NCBI RefSeq assembly: GCF_901709675.1
Contig: NC_051103.1
Location: forward strand, 2,961,501-3,025,500
Direction: 5' to 3'
Source: Syngnathus acus
Taxonomy: Eukaryota; Chordata; Actinopteri; Syngnathiformes; Syngnathidae
DNA length: 64,000 bases
In this document: in pieces, positions 1 through 12,424 of the stretch
Layout of the letters: the number at the start of each line of letters is the position of its first letter
Position numbering within the stretch: the stretch's first letter is position 1
Notes under the pieces: model-generated
Seen by the model: the letters and a program-made list of their open reading frames with translations, nothing else
Told to the model about the DNA's origin: nothing
Databases searched by the model: none
Translations under genes and position numbers: made by a program

Positions 1-97
1 CAGATTTGCTCATTTCATTCAATTGGAGTGGATACGATCAAAATGTAGATATCATTTAGCGTTTTAAAGTAGAAAAAATTATTTACAAGAATATGTC

Positions 98-487
98 ATG
101 CCCCGACTAGTCTAAAAACGCCATTTTGAATAATTTTGTGATAGTGGACTATGAGTTAAACAAAAAAATTCACGTTTTTATCCATCTCAGTGGGCGGCCA
201 TTTTGCCACTTGCTGTCAACTGAAAATGACATCACAGTGGCCAGGTCACAACCAATCACGGCTCAGCTGTAGAAAATGGCAAGCCGTGATTGGTTGCCAT
301 TCTCAGGTAACATCTTCTTTAGTGGGTGAATCGTAATGGTAAAGTTAATTTTTATAATAGTGACTGTGAAATTATTATTAAAACATTTTATTCTAAATTC
401 AGGCAAATCTAATATTGACCTGAATTTGAAATACGTTCGACTTGTAACGGAATAAAAATATGTTGATACTGTAAGACCTCGGGGCAT
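98..487. mobile_element. MITE-like non-autonomous DNA transposon remnant
   Basis: The two ends carry short matching inverted termini: ATGCCCCGA at 98-106 and its complement TCGGGGCAT at 479-487. A perfect 15-bp inverted repeat, CAACCAATCACGGCT at 249-263 against 282-296, lies near the middle with an 18-nt loop. No coding capacity is visible. Palindromic AT-rich elements containing a 'CCAATCACGGCT' core are, from memory, dispersed in percomorph fish genomes. The terminal match is short, so the exact limits are uncertain. The element ends just beyond the CPPED1 polyadenylation signal. Confidence 0.5.
249..296. repeat. Perfect 15-bp inverted repeat (hairpin)
   Basis: The arms at 249-263 and 282-296 are exactly complementary and are separated by 18 nt. 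The hairpin sits near the centre of the MITE-like element at 98-487, as expected for a fold-back element. Confidence 0.9.
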
Positions 488-507
488 AAAAAATGAATGT
501 TTGCACA

Positions 508-513
508 TTTATT
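508..513 (-). terminator. CPPED1 polyadenylation signal (AATAAA)
   Basis: TTTATT on the plus strand reads AATAAA on the minus strand, about 40 nt after the CPPED1 stop codon. It implies a very short 3'UTR ending near 490, almost at the edge of the MITE-like element. Further minus-strand candidates inside the element (near 388) could give longer transcripts. Confidence 0.5.
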
Positions 514-553
514 TGGAAAAAATAAAATTAGAATGAAACGCCTTGGTAGACCA

Positions 554-780
554 TCATGCCTGCAGGAGCTTCTTGAGGTCCTCGTCCATCCCTCCTGTTT
601 GCAAGCGCTCCAGACTGTGGTATCGGTGGACCACGCGGTCGGCCGTCACTACCACCACCCTGACGCCGTGCGGGTCCTCGCCCAGTTGGCAGCCGATGGC
701 GGAACTCACGACCATGTCGAGGCCGTCGTGGCAACCGCCTGCATTCCGGTGATAGTGGCCAGAGAAGACTGCCTTCACCC
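554..780 (-). CDS. CPPED1: CPPED1 exon 6 (terminal coding exon)
   Basis: It encodes residues 237-311, including the GHYH metal ligands ([10 protein letters not shown]) and the core [11 protein letters not shown], and ends at TGA 556-554. The acceptor CTGCAG is at 786-781. The exon begins with the last two bases of a glycine codon whose first base ends exon 5. Confidence 0.95.
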
Positions 781-3700
781 CTGCAGCGAAGTGCAAATGG
801 GTATGATAAACCTTCTCTCTTTTTTAAATCATTTTCACATCCGCAGAGAACTATGACTAAGATAGGCTTCTATGATTTTTACAGAGCTATTTGATTCACA
901 CCATGTCCGACCTTGATGTCCTTCAGCCATCCCAAATGACAATGGAAAAAAAAAATATTAACACTTGAAAGCAAAAATGACCTAAATAAGCCAACATTGG
1001 GTGACACTGTGCAGAATAGTTGATTTAAAAGTATGCTTAAAACGACACCCTGCTGTTTATTTTTTTGGGGGGGTTAGTGATGTTTTCTCAAAAGCTCACA
1101 ATTAAAAAAATCTCCTAAGACAAAGTAATGGTATGGACAAAAACGTGGGAGGAAAAGAAAGTTATAATGAAAGATCTCTCAGCTTTCCATTTAAATATTC
1201 TAACAAAGCAGGAACATGCATTAGGGAGTCGGGATTTTCAATTTATTTTCAATTACAAACTACATTCTCATCAGAGCGGCGCAGGTTGACTTTGCCCTGC
1301 GGCGGTGGCGCCGTGTCACTGTGGCGTAATCATTGGCCATGCGAAAATTCTTGTTTATCTGTATAATTCCGCTCCGGTGTTTTACAAGTATAAAGTCGTA
1401 CATTTTAATTGAAATCAAGGTAGTGCAGTCATTTTCATTTCAATCATTGAGTGCTCTGAAATTTGCAGGGGGAAAAAAACTACATAGGCTGCTTTAATTC
1501 CCGGCAGAATTGAAAGCTTCACAACGGGTGGCCTTGGATTCTTTGCAATAGGTTTCCGTTGTTAATGACAGCTGCCCCCCCCCCCCCTTCTGGGAAAAAA
1601 ATAACCTTAATTTGACAAAGATCAAATATAAAACAAGTGATTTCACTTCTCCCCGCCATAAGAAGGCATACATCACACTCTGTGTATTGTTATCAAAGCG
1701 CCTTGCGGTGCAGTTGGTGTGGGTGGCCCTCTGGGATTTCAAACCTTTAAACGCTCCAGTCGCTGCTGTAGTCAGCCAAGCTACATCAAGGATGAAAATT
1801 TCTCTCATTTACTGACGATGAACCATAAATGCTGTGAAATACGCGCTATAAGACATTTCTTGCTATGATGCGTGCGAGTATGGAATATTTGGTCTTGCTG
1901 AGTGGCTAGCTAGCTACCCGAATGGAAAAAATGCACACGCTGGGTTGATAATTCCTGGTGTTGTCTGGCTCTCTGTGGAAATCCTGTTTACCTGTAAGCC
2001 AGAAAATAGACCCGCTTTTTTTAATTTATTTTTTTATGATAAGGACTCCCAAATGGGAGGATTGGCCTTTGCTTTAACTTGTGAGGGTGGGGGGGAGTGA
2101 TGGAGCGAGAGAGAGAGCTGTTTGTTCATTCAGAAAAAAAGAAAAAAAAGTCTAGAGTAAGCAGCTACAGTAATGAAAACATACAGAACGCAAAAGGGCG
2201 AGGGGAGGCATTACATGCAGTCAAATTGAATTCTCGGATGGGTGAGAAAAGTCACAATTTACGTTTGGAAAATTAAAATGTATTCCCCCCCCGACTGTTA
2301 TGTATAGGGCTGATTGCAGCCGTGTATTACACAATTGCTGAGTCTGTTGAATAGTCAGAAAGGTTCTTTGCTGTATTGTCCCCCCGCTGACAATGACGAC
2401 CAAATGGAAGGCGAGATTAAAGGCGTACAAAAATCTAATTACGTTTGATACCTCCATCCCTTTCTTCAAGGCGGCCATTTTAATTCATCACCCTATCATC
2501 TGCTGGTGACTGATTCGCCGGGATTTACTAATTGTCCATTTAGTTTGTCTCAACCAATCGACCCGAAGAAGCCATTTACCTTCAACGGCTCCTCCCCTAT
2601 ACAAAGTGTACGCTTCAATAGAGAACATTGTCATCAAAAGCACAGCGGAATGATTACAAATCTGAAATGGTGTCGGCAATTTGCATGACAGAGGGAAGCA
2701 AAATGATGTTGAGGCATCTCCCAGCTACAATCTCTCATAAATCAGTCACCACCAAGCATCCGTTTCCTACTGTATGCCCTCCGGTTACAAACAAACACCC
2801 ACACGGACACACAAAAGGGGTTTGGAAATTAAAAAAAAAAAAGTATATTTTTGTGTCAGAGCAGACTCATCACATACCATTTTAAAATGATAAAGGAACA
2901 GCCTTTCTATTTATTATTATTACGGTCTAAAGGCTCACTGCTTCATCATCGCTAATCTTGATCGATGTCCGAGAAGCATGAGGACACAATAAATCCTCTC
3001 CTTGATACTCTCCGAGATACTCTTGAGTAAAAAAAAAAAAAAAAGCCTTGTTCAAGCTCATCATCAAGACGGTGGGGTTAAAGGCTTAGCTGTGACCTCT
3101 TATCAAATCCCTGCTGGGTGATAAATGTGCCTTCCCTTTTGAAAAGTGGAAGCATCCTCGCTGATAACGAGAAGAGAATAAGCGACAGAGAATCGGCAGA
3201 ACAAGAACATGCCTTATCTTGCCCGCTAATTGGCTAACGTATGCACTGCTCTATAGCCACCGGTTAAATTGGGGAACCCCGATGACTTCCTCAGCTGTGC
3301 TATTGTTTTTTTCCCCGTCAATTTCCACTCCTATGGAGTACAAGAATATACTGTCAGTCTTTTTGTAAATAAATTCTCAGAGGCAAGGTGGCATAGGAAT
3401 TTAATTACAGTCCTCCATCTACTCCACTGTATGGTGAGAGGAGAGGCTGAGAGCACAAGTGGGATTCCTGCTTCTCCAATTGCCTCTTGAATAGAAACAC
3501 ACCGGTGGGCCAGCCACGGGGTTTCCATATTCATCAAAGAGAAGTGCATCAAACTTACTCGACAAATATGACAGTAAACCTTGTGCTGGCAGCGACCAGA
3601 AAAACGCTGGCTCAAGTGTAACGGTAAAAGCCTAAGGGAGCCTTATTTACAACGACTACAGGTATGATAGCGATGAAGCAGCATGAAAGCACCTTCGGGA

Positions 3701-6700
3701 AAAATGGAAAACTACCTTTGAGGTCATTAAGTCAATTTGGGACAAACAATACTAAATATAAGGCTTGATTTAAAAAGTTGAAAAAGAAAACATTGACAGG
3801 ACGGGCAAGAACAGGAAAAGCAAAATTTAATATCAAACAAATGAGTGTCACATCCCCAACCCACGGTAAGTGCTTGTGCAATTAAAAAAAGGGGACTGTG
3901 ATGCTTTATTAGCCCAACGGGGGGTCATAACGCTGAAACACTGTATCATTAATATGAGCTGGAATGCAGGCAACAGTCCCGTGGTGTGAACTGCTCACTC
4001 CGACGAGCCAGACGAAGACTAATTGGTGTTGTGCCTTGGTCCGATATGCAGCTGTGGCGCCGAGATAAAATATAGATACTCGCAGACAAATTTATCAGGC
4101 ATAGAAAAAATGCACCGCTGCACAACCATTTACGTAGTCACAAACCCATGCGACACAAATATCTATTTTTTTTGTAGTTTGACACATTTTACTCGAGAAT
4201 GAAAAACACTTATTTATCTTTCTGTTAGCATAAACTAATTGCCATACATTATTTTTCAGATTTTTTTTTCCTGCTGGCCACTACAAGTACTGGAATTTAT
4301 CTGTACTCGGCTATGCCTGGGGGGGGGGGGGAATGCAGTCATGCACGATCTGATGCTAGATTGTTCCGCACTGAACTTGAATCCTCCCGAGTGGCTAAAG
4401 GTGCGCTTGCTTGCGCGTACATGTGAGGTTAATGATGTTGCCCTTTAGTGCAATGACAGTACTAATCACCAGAGTACAAGAGCACATCTGGAGGCTTCAG
4501 ATCATACGGTGCAGTGGTGTGAACAGACACATGGGAGGGACATGATGCGTGGATAATGCAACACAAGGAGGGGGGGGGGGGGGGGGGATGATGGGAGGTA
4601 AATTACCATTAATAGAAGACGCATAATTTTCCATAGCTGAAGCTCAAGCAAAGCACACAGACCATAAGAAAAAAAATGTATCTGCACCCAAGGACAGACA
4701 TGAGCAAGATGTTGCATTGTTTTTAAAGTCAGCACTAGAAAGAATGTCATCAATATTTATCACCACATTTATTTATTTATTTATTTATTATTTAACATCT
4801 TTTTTTTTTTTTTTTTGCAAATAAAATTGAATGTTGCCCTTCAAATCATTAACCGCTGTTTGTTTGGAGGAGGAATCTTTAATGGCCATCAGACCAAAAC
4901 ATGGTTAAATACATGGAGGCATAATGGACGGTTAATTTGATTAAAACTCTCCTCCAACAGTCACCTTGATAAATGATTGAGAAGAAGGTGGGCCTGTCAA
5001 TCTGTTGTATTAAATTGTCCTATGTATGTGTGCGTGCCAAGTAAAGACAGTTACAGACTCTTCTAAGTCCATAATAATGGAATTTGAAGAAGATTTTTAG
5101 GAAGTCATTATTTAAATCAATTGTGGCTGTACCGTACGCGCAAAATAATCCTCTCTTCTGGTTTTAGCGGCGTATGATTCCTCTGGGTTAAGAATCTTAA
5201 GTGGCAATGAAGAGGGCTGACAGAAAGCTAAGAAGCTACAAAGTATTAAGACAATCTATTTTAAACCACTATAGAGATCATTTTACATTATTCTATTTCC
5301 TGGATGAGACAGTGGTTTGAAATAAGACTTAGCTCCTTCATTTTGGCAGGCACCTGGTAGCCAAAGAACAAAACGATAAAATTATTTAAATTTACTCATT
5401 GTGAAATGGCGGGCTGGTCAATATGACCTCAAAAATCAAATTTGCAAACACTGACTCTGCTTTTGCATAGCAAAACTGTTCTGCCGCAAAAAGGCATACA
5501 GATTCACTGTGCAAAAAGTCAAACAGGAAAGATTTATTTAAAAAAAAATAAAAAAAATAAAATTAAACTTGTCCTACCAGCTCTCTTAAATTGGTCCATC
5601 AGCTTTTGTCTGACTTCCATCTGTAGGTTAAAGTAGTTGTCTTCCTCATCAGGATTCTTTATGTACAGAGGAATGTGCTGGAACACGATGATGTGTTTGG
5701 GTGCCTGAACGAGGACAAACTTGTGATCATTCTATTGTCAATTTATCCGTGTCAAATAATACAGCAAGGCTCAGCAATATTGAATTGAAAACTGCCACCC
5801 GAACGGCGAATTTCGGGCCTTGCGGGGTATCTTAAATAACGACGGGCGCGATTTACAGAGGAGGATGCGACTTTGCTCAGAAGCTCCTCCAGCCATTTTT
5901 CCTGAGCCTCCTTGAACTGAGGGCAGGCAGAAGCATCGTAGAACAACTGGGAGTTCAGAACCAGGAAGAGGACTCCACCCACCTGAGACAACAGAAACAC
6001 CAAAATGCTTCAGTCACAAAGCAAAACAGCAAATTTCCATTTCAAGAGTGTGCTATCCTTTTTTTAGTTCCTTGATAAGCACTCATCCAATCCCCTTAAA
6101 AACATTAGTTCAACTCACTGGTTAGTAATGGACAAACACATTGATAAACATTTAAATGTCACGTCGATGACGTCAGCTCATCTGCATTTTGATAGCTCGA
6201 TAGTCAGTGGAAGAGGTAAAAGTGCAGACAACTCATTACGTTCCCGTGCCGGCGCAATTAACAATTTCCACTGAGTGTCAAGTCAAAATGAAATCTTCAT
6301 TAACATTTAATGGAACAAAAATGGCCGATTGTCATCTGAAAACGGCAACAGGTGACAACGTTTCGGAATGACTTTATTTACATACTTATATAAATATACT
6401 GCATTACGTTACGTAGTGCTTACCCAAAAGCTGAAATAATCATCGCCCCATGTACGGCAGTACTGCTCCACTGTTGTGGGGGTCGGCGTGTTTCCAAGGT
6501 CATGATTGCCACTGACAAACACGAGCGGGATCGAAGGGTCGGTCCCCTCCAATGCCGTCTTTAGGTCTCGTTCCTGAGCCTCTCTGAAAGTGGTTTCTGC
6601 AAAAAAAAGAAAACTTTCACCAAGGGTACAAGTAAGACTGCCACGGTAACCTTGGCAACCTGAGTTTGTAGCTCAGTGCATTTATCCAATCTATACTTAT

Positions 6701-8028
6701 AAGACAGACAAGGCAATTTGTTTTGCACCAACTTAATGCACTCAACTGAAAGTAAACCTTGGAAGGAGATCTTGACTATTTTTTGTGAGCTCCCTACATT
6801 AGCCCATAAAATCCAATCTCTATGCATTAACTTGAAGATATACAAGGTTGGGGTAGAGGTCCGTAATGGCTTAGCTGAGCTGAGCGGCATGTGCAGTTTC
6901 AATTTTTAGCTTGTGTTAAATAAGACTCGGACAAGTTTTATAGCTTGCTTAACAAGGTGGATCAGTTCTTGTTTTTATGTTGCCATTTATTTACCGGGGG
7001 AAATAAGGAAGGAGTTGTAGACGAATTACAACACGCTATAAAATAAGGCCTGTTTTAAATACAGCATTAATATGCACCATCTGAGCTGAATGTGACAAGT
7101 CTGTGATTACACCAAAGTGACCACTTGTGATTGGATCTCATTTCCGTGCTCTGTGTAAAAAAAAAAAATATGAAGAGATTGCTCAGGGCAACGAGTGTAT
7201 ACATCTGCTAACGTTGTTTTGCTATGGTACGGTTATATTTACGTCAGTAGAGAAATTTTGAATAGACGTTAATGACAGGGCTGAACAGGTCCAAAGTGCT
7301 CAAATGTGGGCAATTTGCAGGAAATGGAAAAAAAAATGGAAGCACTGAAGGGTTTTTCAGTTGGAGAGCTGCAAGTGTGCACGATGGAGTTAGCTTGTGT
7401 TTCGTTCCACTGTGATCTATAATCATCGCCGGGCCAGATGGCACGTGTGGGGCTAAGGACGGAAATCGACATTTTCAAGCTGAGCTGGATGTGGATAAGA
7501 AAATGTAACATCTTTACGTTTCCGTTCTTATAGTCCGAAGAATACGGCAGCGGCTTTTATCAATGAAAGTGCGTCATTAACGAGTCAAGTGCTTTCCTGA
7601 TTACAGCGCAACCTCAGTAGAAGGATTTATTTTCTTCTCTAATTCTGTTTTCAAAATATCCATTTGAGATGACCTGTCATGCAATTGATCTATTTCAGTC
7701 AAAAAAAAAAAAACATGATAAATGTTTGTCAACACAACATCAAAAGTCAACTAGCTGCTTTCATAAATTCAACCTTGAGCTGTCACGATCGTATGGTGTG
7801 AAAGCAAAGACATCTTTTTTTTTTTCCAGTGTGAGTTTTTGCAAGTGGTGTCAAATTGATGCGAGAACAGAGTGAGCCCGATCAAACTTGTGTGATATCA
7901 GCAGTAATGCAAAGGCTTGACTGGACTGTAAAGGATTCAGAGATCTAAGCCTTTAGGTGAAGCGTTTGATCTAAAAGTCGATCAACATTCCCATCTTCAC
8001 CCTGGGTGCTTTGGAGACTCTCGGAGAG

Positions 8029-8071
<43 letters not shown>

Positions 8072-11000
8072 AATACGAAGAAACGAGCAGTCAGAATGAG
8101 TTTGGAAGACAAAAGTTGAGTTGGGGTGTCTGAAAAACAAAATGGAGGCATCCCCTTTTACTGAATTGTATTCTATTCTGTCTCAGTACTTTTGCAAAAC
8201 ATGACAATATATTAAATATTATTTTCCTTTAAGCGAGCTCTACACACATGCCTGCATCAACAAACTCACTCCCACTGTACCGTGAGGAAAAATCCCTTAC
8301 GCCTCTCTAGAGACATTTTTGTAGCGCTCATTAGGAGCCTGTTATGTCCAGCATGTTTCTTTACTTTAATATTCCTAACATCTCAACCACAACAAAAAAA
8401 AAAAAAAAAGTCTCCAGTGAGTGAAAATAAAAAACTGGACAATTTTTATTACCCTTTTACCTTTAAGGCCAAGTATATTATACATTGGTGAGGAAACTGC
8501 TCGATCTACATGTCACAAAGATGCAGACAATTGGCCAGCAAACTCACTCGGTAGCAAAAATAACCTATCAATGTGGGACAACCATAACAAGAGCGCATAT
8601 AAAAGGTTGATGTTGTTGATGTACCTCTATATGAACTCATTTCGCTAGCTCGGATGATGGCTGTGTAAACAAGTCCCATATACCGTTGCAGTGTTTAAAA
8701 GAGCCTCTTGGGGTTAATGTAGGTTTTTTTTTTTTTTTTTTTTACACGGGACTGCAAAACTGCATACAAATTGCGTCCTTTCGGGGGCTTGGTAATAGAA
8801 CAAAAGCGTTATAGGCAAAAAAATGCTGCCTGGGGAGGAAGAAGAAGAAAAAAAAAACAACCTCAAAGTGTTGTCAAATGTTTTCAGCCCTTTGGATGCA
8901 CTGAAAAGATGGATGAGAAGCAGGCAAGGGTATGTCAGTGCCATTAAATAAGAGATGTCAAAACAGGGAGATGAGATAGCAAACTGGCTGTCGAGTCGAG
9001 ATTGAGGAAGGACGTCAAGAGAAAAATGTCAGATATAGGTGAGAATAGAAATACAGTTGCCAATTTGCTGTCACCAACAGGCAAGCAGCATTGACAGTGG
9101 CGCTATATTAAAAATGTGAATAACTCACTGAATTTTCAGATCACAACGGGGAAAAAAAAAATAATCGAGTAGTTGCCGAGCGAGCAAGAGACAGACGGAT
9201 TCGCTTCCACTCACTTTCTGTGTCCACTGCTCAGGGCCAGACGGGCACCTTGTGCTAGCTTCCTCATTATCATGCAAACTATGTCAGTGGTGGATGGATG
9301 CCTTGCGGCCTTTTTGGTTTTGTTTTGTTTGCTGAACACACAGTTCATAAACATTTTTAACCATTTCTATGACGATCTATTTGGTGTTATTGGGTGGCGA
9401 AAAGAGAGAATAACGGTTGTGAGTGGATTGAAGTAGTTTTTGGTTTTGTTAGATAGGGACTTACTATATTACATATTATATTGGGGGGGAAAAAAAATGG
9501 AGAAAATGACTTTCTCCGATTAAAAAAAATTGTAAAAATTTACCGGAACCTTTACGATAGTTACGCTTACCCAGCGAAATGAAAAATGGGATGTTCATCG
9601 CAATACATAATGGTTGTCGCCAATAATGGATTTCTCCTTTAGTCTTGAACCAGACTGGAGACATGAATTGATGACTAATGTGCTGAGCACAAGATGTCTT
9701 CACTCTTATTAAAAAAAAATAAAAAATACACTACAATTGTCTGAGACTGCGATATTGAAAAATACGGCATGGATTTTTTTTTTTTTGGATTCCCAACGGT
9801 AATCAAAGCAACAAAAGCTCAGCAAAGCTGGCCCGATCAAAAGCCGAAATCGTTTTTCAGAATAGAAACTAAAGCTTCCAGAGAATAGCCAGGAGGCCTG
9901 TGCTTTTTCATAGATAAATATCAGCTGCTGTCACGAGGGAGGATGTTGTTTACAGACTGGCTGGAAAACAGAGCGGGCTCAGGCTCAAACCTTCCTTGGC
10001 ATAGAATATCTTACATCACTGAACCACATCCCATCGCCTAAACGCACATCAGTTAATTTGATCAGAACAATGAAAGCACTGGAACCTTGAAATAACAAGA
10101 GTCCGTGTACTAATATTGTACATTTCGTACATATGTACAGTGTATTTTTTTAATCAGCCCCAGGAGGCTTAAACAAGCAAAACCATCTGTCCTACTTGTT
10201 ATCATCAAATGCATAAAAGACGGCTACATTTGCATCTCATATTACCCATTGACCCTTTTTGTTTGATTTATATTACAATTATTTACCTGGCATGGCATGG
10301 ACCAGATCTCCACACAGCACCATAAACCTCGGCCGAGGGCGTAACTGGTTCATAGCTTCCACCGTTTGTTTGGTGAGCTCAACTTCCTCTGCCCATTCGT
10401 CTCCTCCACTTTTAGAGTCGCCTTGCCGCCATGCCTTCATTAGGCCAAGTTGCGGGTCTGCAGCCTGGATGAAGTAGAACGGCCCCGTCCACCCATCCTC
10501 AATATCTGCAAAGTAGAAAAAGAAAAGGACAGTTTAAGAGCAAAATATATATATATAAATATTAAATAACTGCGACATCTCAAAGAAAATGACTGTGCCA
10601 AAAAACTATTTTCATTTCAAAACATTTAAAGCAAACGCTCCTTTTATAGAGCTGCATAGGGGAGCACAAATGAATCCTGCAAGACTTTTGTTGTTCCAGG
10701 CGCAATTTATAGTACAATAGCTCTCACTGTAGTCAGATATACGAACTATTTTCCCGACAAAGAGGAAGATTAAAAACACACACGTACACAACACGAGAAG
10801 GAAGCTAACACAAATCGTAGAATCTCCCAAATGGCAATGTCTGGACTCGAAATAAAACGGATCTTCAGATTGGAGCACAATATGAATTACAAATTTAGCA
10901 AAACCTTATGCCTGGTAGTTATACACAACTTTAGCTTGTTCTCTTTGACGCATTTAAAAACTTAAAATCCGAAACTAGTGCTAAGTTTCAGTTCCCTTTT

Positions 11001-11315
11001 CGAGTAATAGCTACGATTTTCAAAGTTACCTAAAGTAGATTTAAAAAGGACTGACCATCGAAAATTCGATTATATGTACTGTGCGTAATCGCCACTTAAC
11101 TTGCGTTTAAACGACAAAAGCAACTGTGAATACAACTTAAAAACACGAGTTACGTAGTTGTTTTACACAAGCGGCGACCTCAACTTATTAAAGAGGGAGC
11201 TAAATCGTTAAGCAAGTTTCGTAACCAAAAGAGCTTGCGAAGCGCGAGTACCTTCACCGAGTCCATGGAAGGTTCTATGTTTTGCCCTGAGAAAGATATT
11301 TTCCGTCCCAGCCAT
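554..11315 (-). CDS. CPPED1: CPPED1, calcineurin-like metallophosphoesterase domain protein (six exons, complete)
   Basis: CPPED1 is a cytosolic serine/threonine phosphatase of the metallophosphoesterase superfamily. The human protein is reported to act on AKT1. The coding sequence joins 11315-11252, 10505-10287, 6596-6424, 5982-5857, 5704-5578 and 780-554 (936 nt, 311 aa; human is about 314). All junctions are GT/AG and in phase. Family metal-binding motifs appear in order: D38-P-Q40, G87-D88-L-V-H91, G124-N125-H126-D127, H204 in FQHIPL, and G244-H245-Y-H247. The first motif has Gln where many relatives have His, as in human CPPED1. The start is the ATG at 11315-11313, and the N-terminus fits the family ([16 protein letters not shown]). 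The gene is divergent from SHISA9. Identity is secure from near colinearity with the human protein recalled from memory. Confidence 0.96.
4570..4587. repeat. Poly-G tract (18)
   Basis: An uninterrupted G18 run in CPPED1 intron 5. It may form quadruplex structure and is likely length-variable. Confidence 0.9.
4767..4816. repeat. (ATTT)n microsatellite followed by poly-T
   Basis: About five ATTT units at 4767-4788, then a short AT-rich spacer and T16 at 4801-4816. Intronic. Confidence 0.85.
5578..5704 (-). CDS. CPPED1: CPPED1 exon 5
   Basis: 127 nt encoding residues 195-236 plus one base of codon 237. It contains [10 protein letters not shown], whose His204 is a predicted metal ligand. Acceptor TTCAG at 5709-5705, donor GTAGGA from 5577 downward. 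Confidence 0.95.
5857..5982 (-). CDS. CPPED1: CPPED1 exon 4
   Basis: 126 nt, exactly 42 codons (residues 153-194), beginning [12 protein letters not shown] as in the human protein. The acceptor CTCAG is at 5987-5983. The donor GTAAAT was chosen because it keeps phase 0 and gives the expected spacing to the next conserved block. The open frame runs past it into intron 4 without family resemblance. Confidence 0.93.
6424..6596 (-). CDS. CPPED1: CPPED1 exon 3
   Basis: 173 nt encoding residues 95-152. It contains the GNHD motif ([14 protein letters not shown]) and the conserved [10 protein letters not shown], ending at a phase-0 GTAAGC donor. The acceptor is a TGCAG behind a T-rich stretch. Confidence 0.95.
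6597..10286 (-). other. CPPED1 intron 2
   Basis: A 3.7 kb intron with an A40 run at 8029-8068 and several shorter A/T runs. No exon or RNA gene was recognised. Confidence 0.85.
8029..8068. repeat. Poly-A tract (40)
   Basis: An uninterrupted A40 run in CPPED1 intron 2, the longest homopolymer in the window. It could be a retrotransposon tail, but no recognisable element body precedes it. Confidence 0.9.
10287..10505 (-). CDS. CPPED1: CPPED1 exon 2
   Basis: 219 nt encoding residues 22-94 plus one base. It carries the first metal-binding segment ([13 protein letters not shown]) and the GDLVHAMP motif. Acceptor TTGCAG at 10511-10506, donor GTAAAT from 10286 downward. Confidence 0.95.
11252..11315 (-). 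CDS. CPPED1: CPPED1 exon 1 (coding part, start codon)
   Basis: The ATG is at 11315-11313, followed by [20 protein letters not shown], then a phase-1 GTACTC donor. It joins exon 2 in frame to give D22. The start context is weak at -3 (T) but has G at +4. No other ATG gives a family-like N-terminus. Confidence 0.9.
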
Positions 11316-11562
11316 TAAATTCACTGGTCGTAGAGTTGTTCAAAGCCGTTGTTATTTGCCGAGCCAGCCTCTCGTCACGGTGCAGCAGCCGCTGAAGCTA
11401 ACCGGGGTGACAATCGGTGATCGATTACAATGCCTGTCTGTCTTCTGTTGTGTGGCGTTCACTGACAGCAAGATTTTAATTTTGTGATTTAGAGGTATTG
11501 GGCGTTTCAGCACCACGGACAGTGATTGTTTTATATCAGTAGATCCCATCTAAAGACTCGAC

Positions 11563-11633
11563 CAATCCATTCATACACACATTTTATATACTGCTTATTC
11601 TGTTTTGGGTCACATGGAGGGCTGGGCCGACTC
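11563..11633 (+). repeat. Degraded dispersed-repeat tail
   Basis: The segment 'CCATTCATACACACATTTTA' followed by TACTGCTTATTC and GGGTCACATGGAGGGCTGGG resembles a widespread fish repeat end (CCATCCATTTTCTATACCGC then TTATCC, GGGTCA, GGGCTGG). The assignment rests on memory of that consensus. Confidence 0.5.
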
Positions 11634-12085
11634 CATGTTTAAGTTATCAAACTGCCTGTTGCAGATTAAAATAGATAAAGCAGCAAGTCACTGATGCTGT
11701 CATGGTTCACTAGCCTGAATTTCGTGCAGGCAGCGTGAGTGCAGTTCCCACTCACTGAGAGTGTGAATGGTTGCTGTGTCTCAATTTAGGATCTGCACCC
11801 TTTACTGGCTTCATTTGCCGAGCTCATTGAGCTAATCAAAGTCTCTCCCAGTTCGACAAAACTCAAAAATTCCCTCAGATGTAGCTAACAGGTATGATTT
11901 GGGAATAATTTTCTGTTTGGGTTTTTTTTTTTTTAGACCAGTAGTAGGTGATAAGAAGTGCTAAAAGTCATTATGCCTGTGTGATTCGTTTGATTCTGTA
12001 AAGATTCAGCTCGACTCAATATTAAATGAATTTGTTGTATTCAGTCAGCTCACATGATTCCATAATGTTGGACCTCTGTTTGTAG

Positions 12086-12090
<5 letters not shown>

Positions 12091-12164
<74 letters not shown>
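12091..12164 (+). repeat. (CT)37 microsatellite
   Basis: A pure CT dinucleotide repeat of 74 bp, about 410 bp upstream of the SHISA9 start codon. Such pyrimidine tracts can form triplex DNA and bind GAGA-type factors. A promoter effect here is inference only. Confidence 0.97.
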
Positions 12165-12167
<3 letters not shown>

Positions 12168-12313
12168 TCTCCCTTCTGCTTGTTTTCCTCCTCCTCTCTT
12201 TAGCGCACCAGGCTCTCCCACCACATTTCTCACTGCGCTCTCAGTGCTGCAAGTGTCTGGTGCGTAAGAGCGCGCCGATGAATGCGTAAAGCGCAGTTCT
12301 CTTTGAGAGGGGA

Positions 12314-12364
<51 letters not shown>
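12314..12364 (+). repeat. (AAT)17 microsatellite
   Basis: A pure trinucleotide repeat of 51 bp, about 210 bp upstream of the SHISA9 start codon, probably near the transcription start or in the leader. Confidence 0.97.
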
Positions 12365-12369
<5 letters not shown>

Positions 12370-12424
12370 CTGCTTACTGATCAGACGCAGAGCCACGAGT
12401 GCTTCGAATCTCGAATGCTTTCAG

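Larger units (their letters stand above)
781..5577 (-). other. CPPED1 intron 5
   Basis: The intron is 4.8 kb with donor GTAGGA and acceptor TGCAG. It holds homopolymers, a G18 run at 4570-4587, an (ATTT)n stretch near 4767-4788 and T16 at 4801-4816. No exon, RNA gene or intact mobile element was recognised. The short open frames inside show no codon structure or family resemblance. Confidence 0.85.

Noticed and set aside
12045-12233. Arg-Glu repeat frame on the minus strand
   Set aside because: It is produced by the (CT)37 microsatellite.
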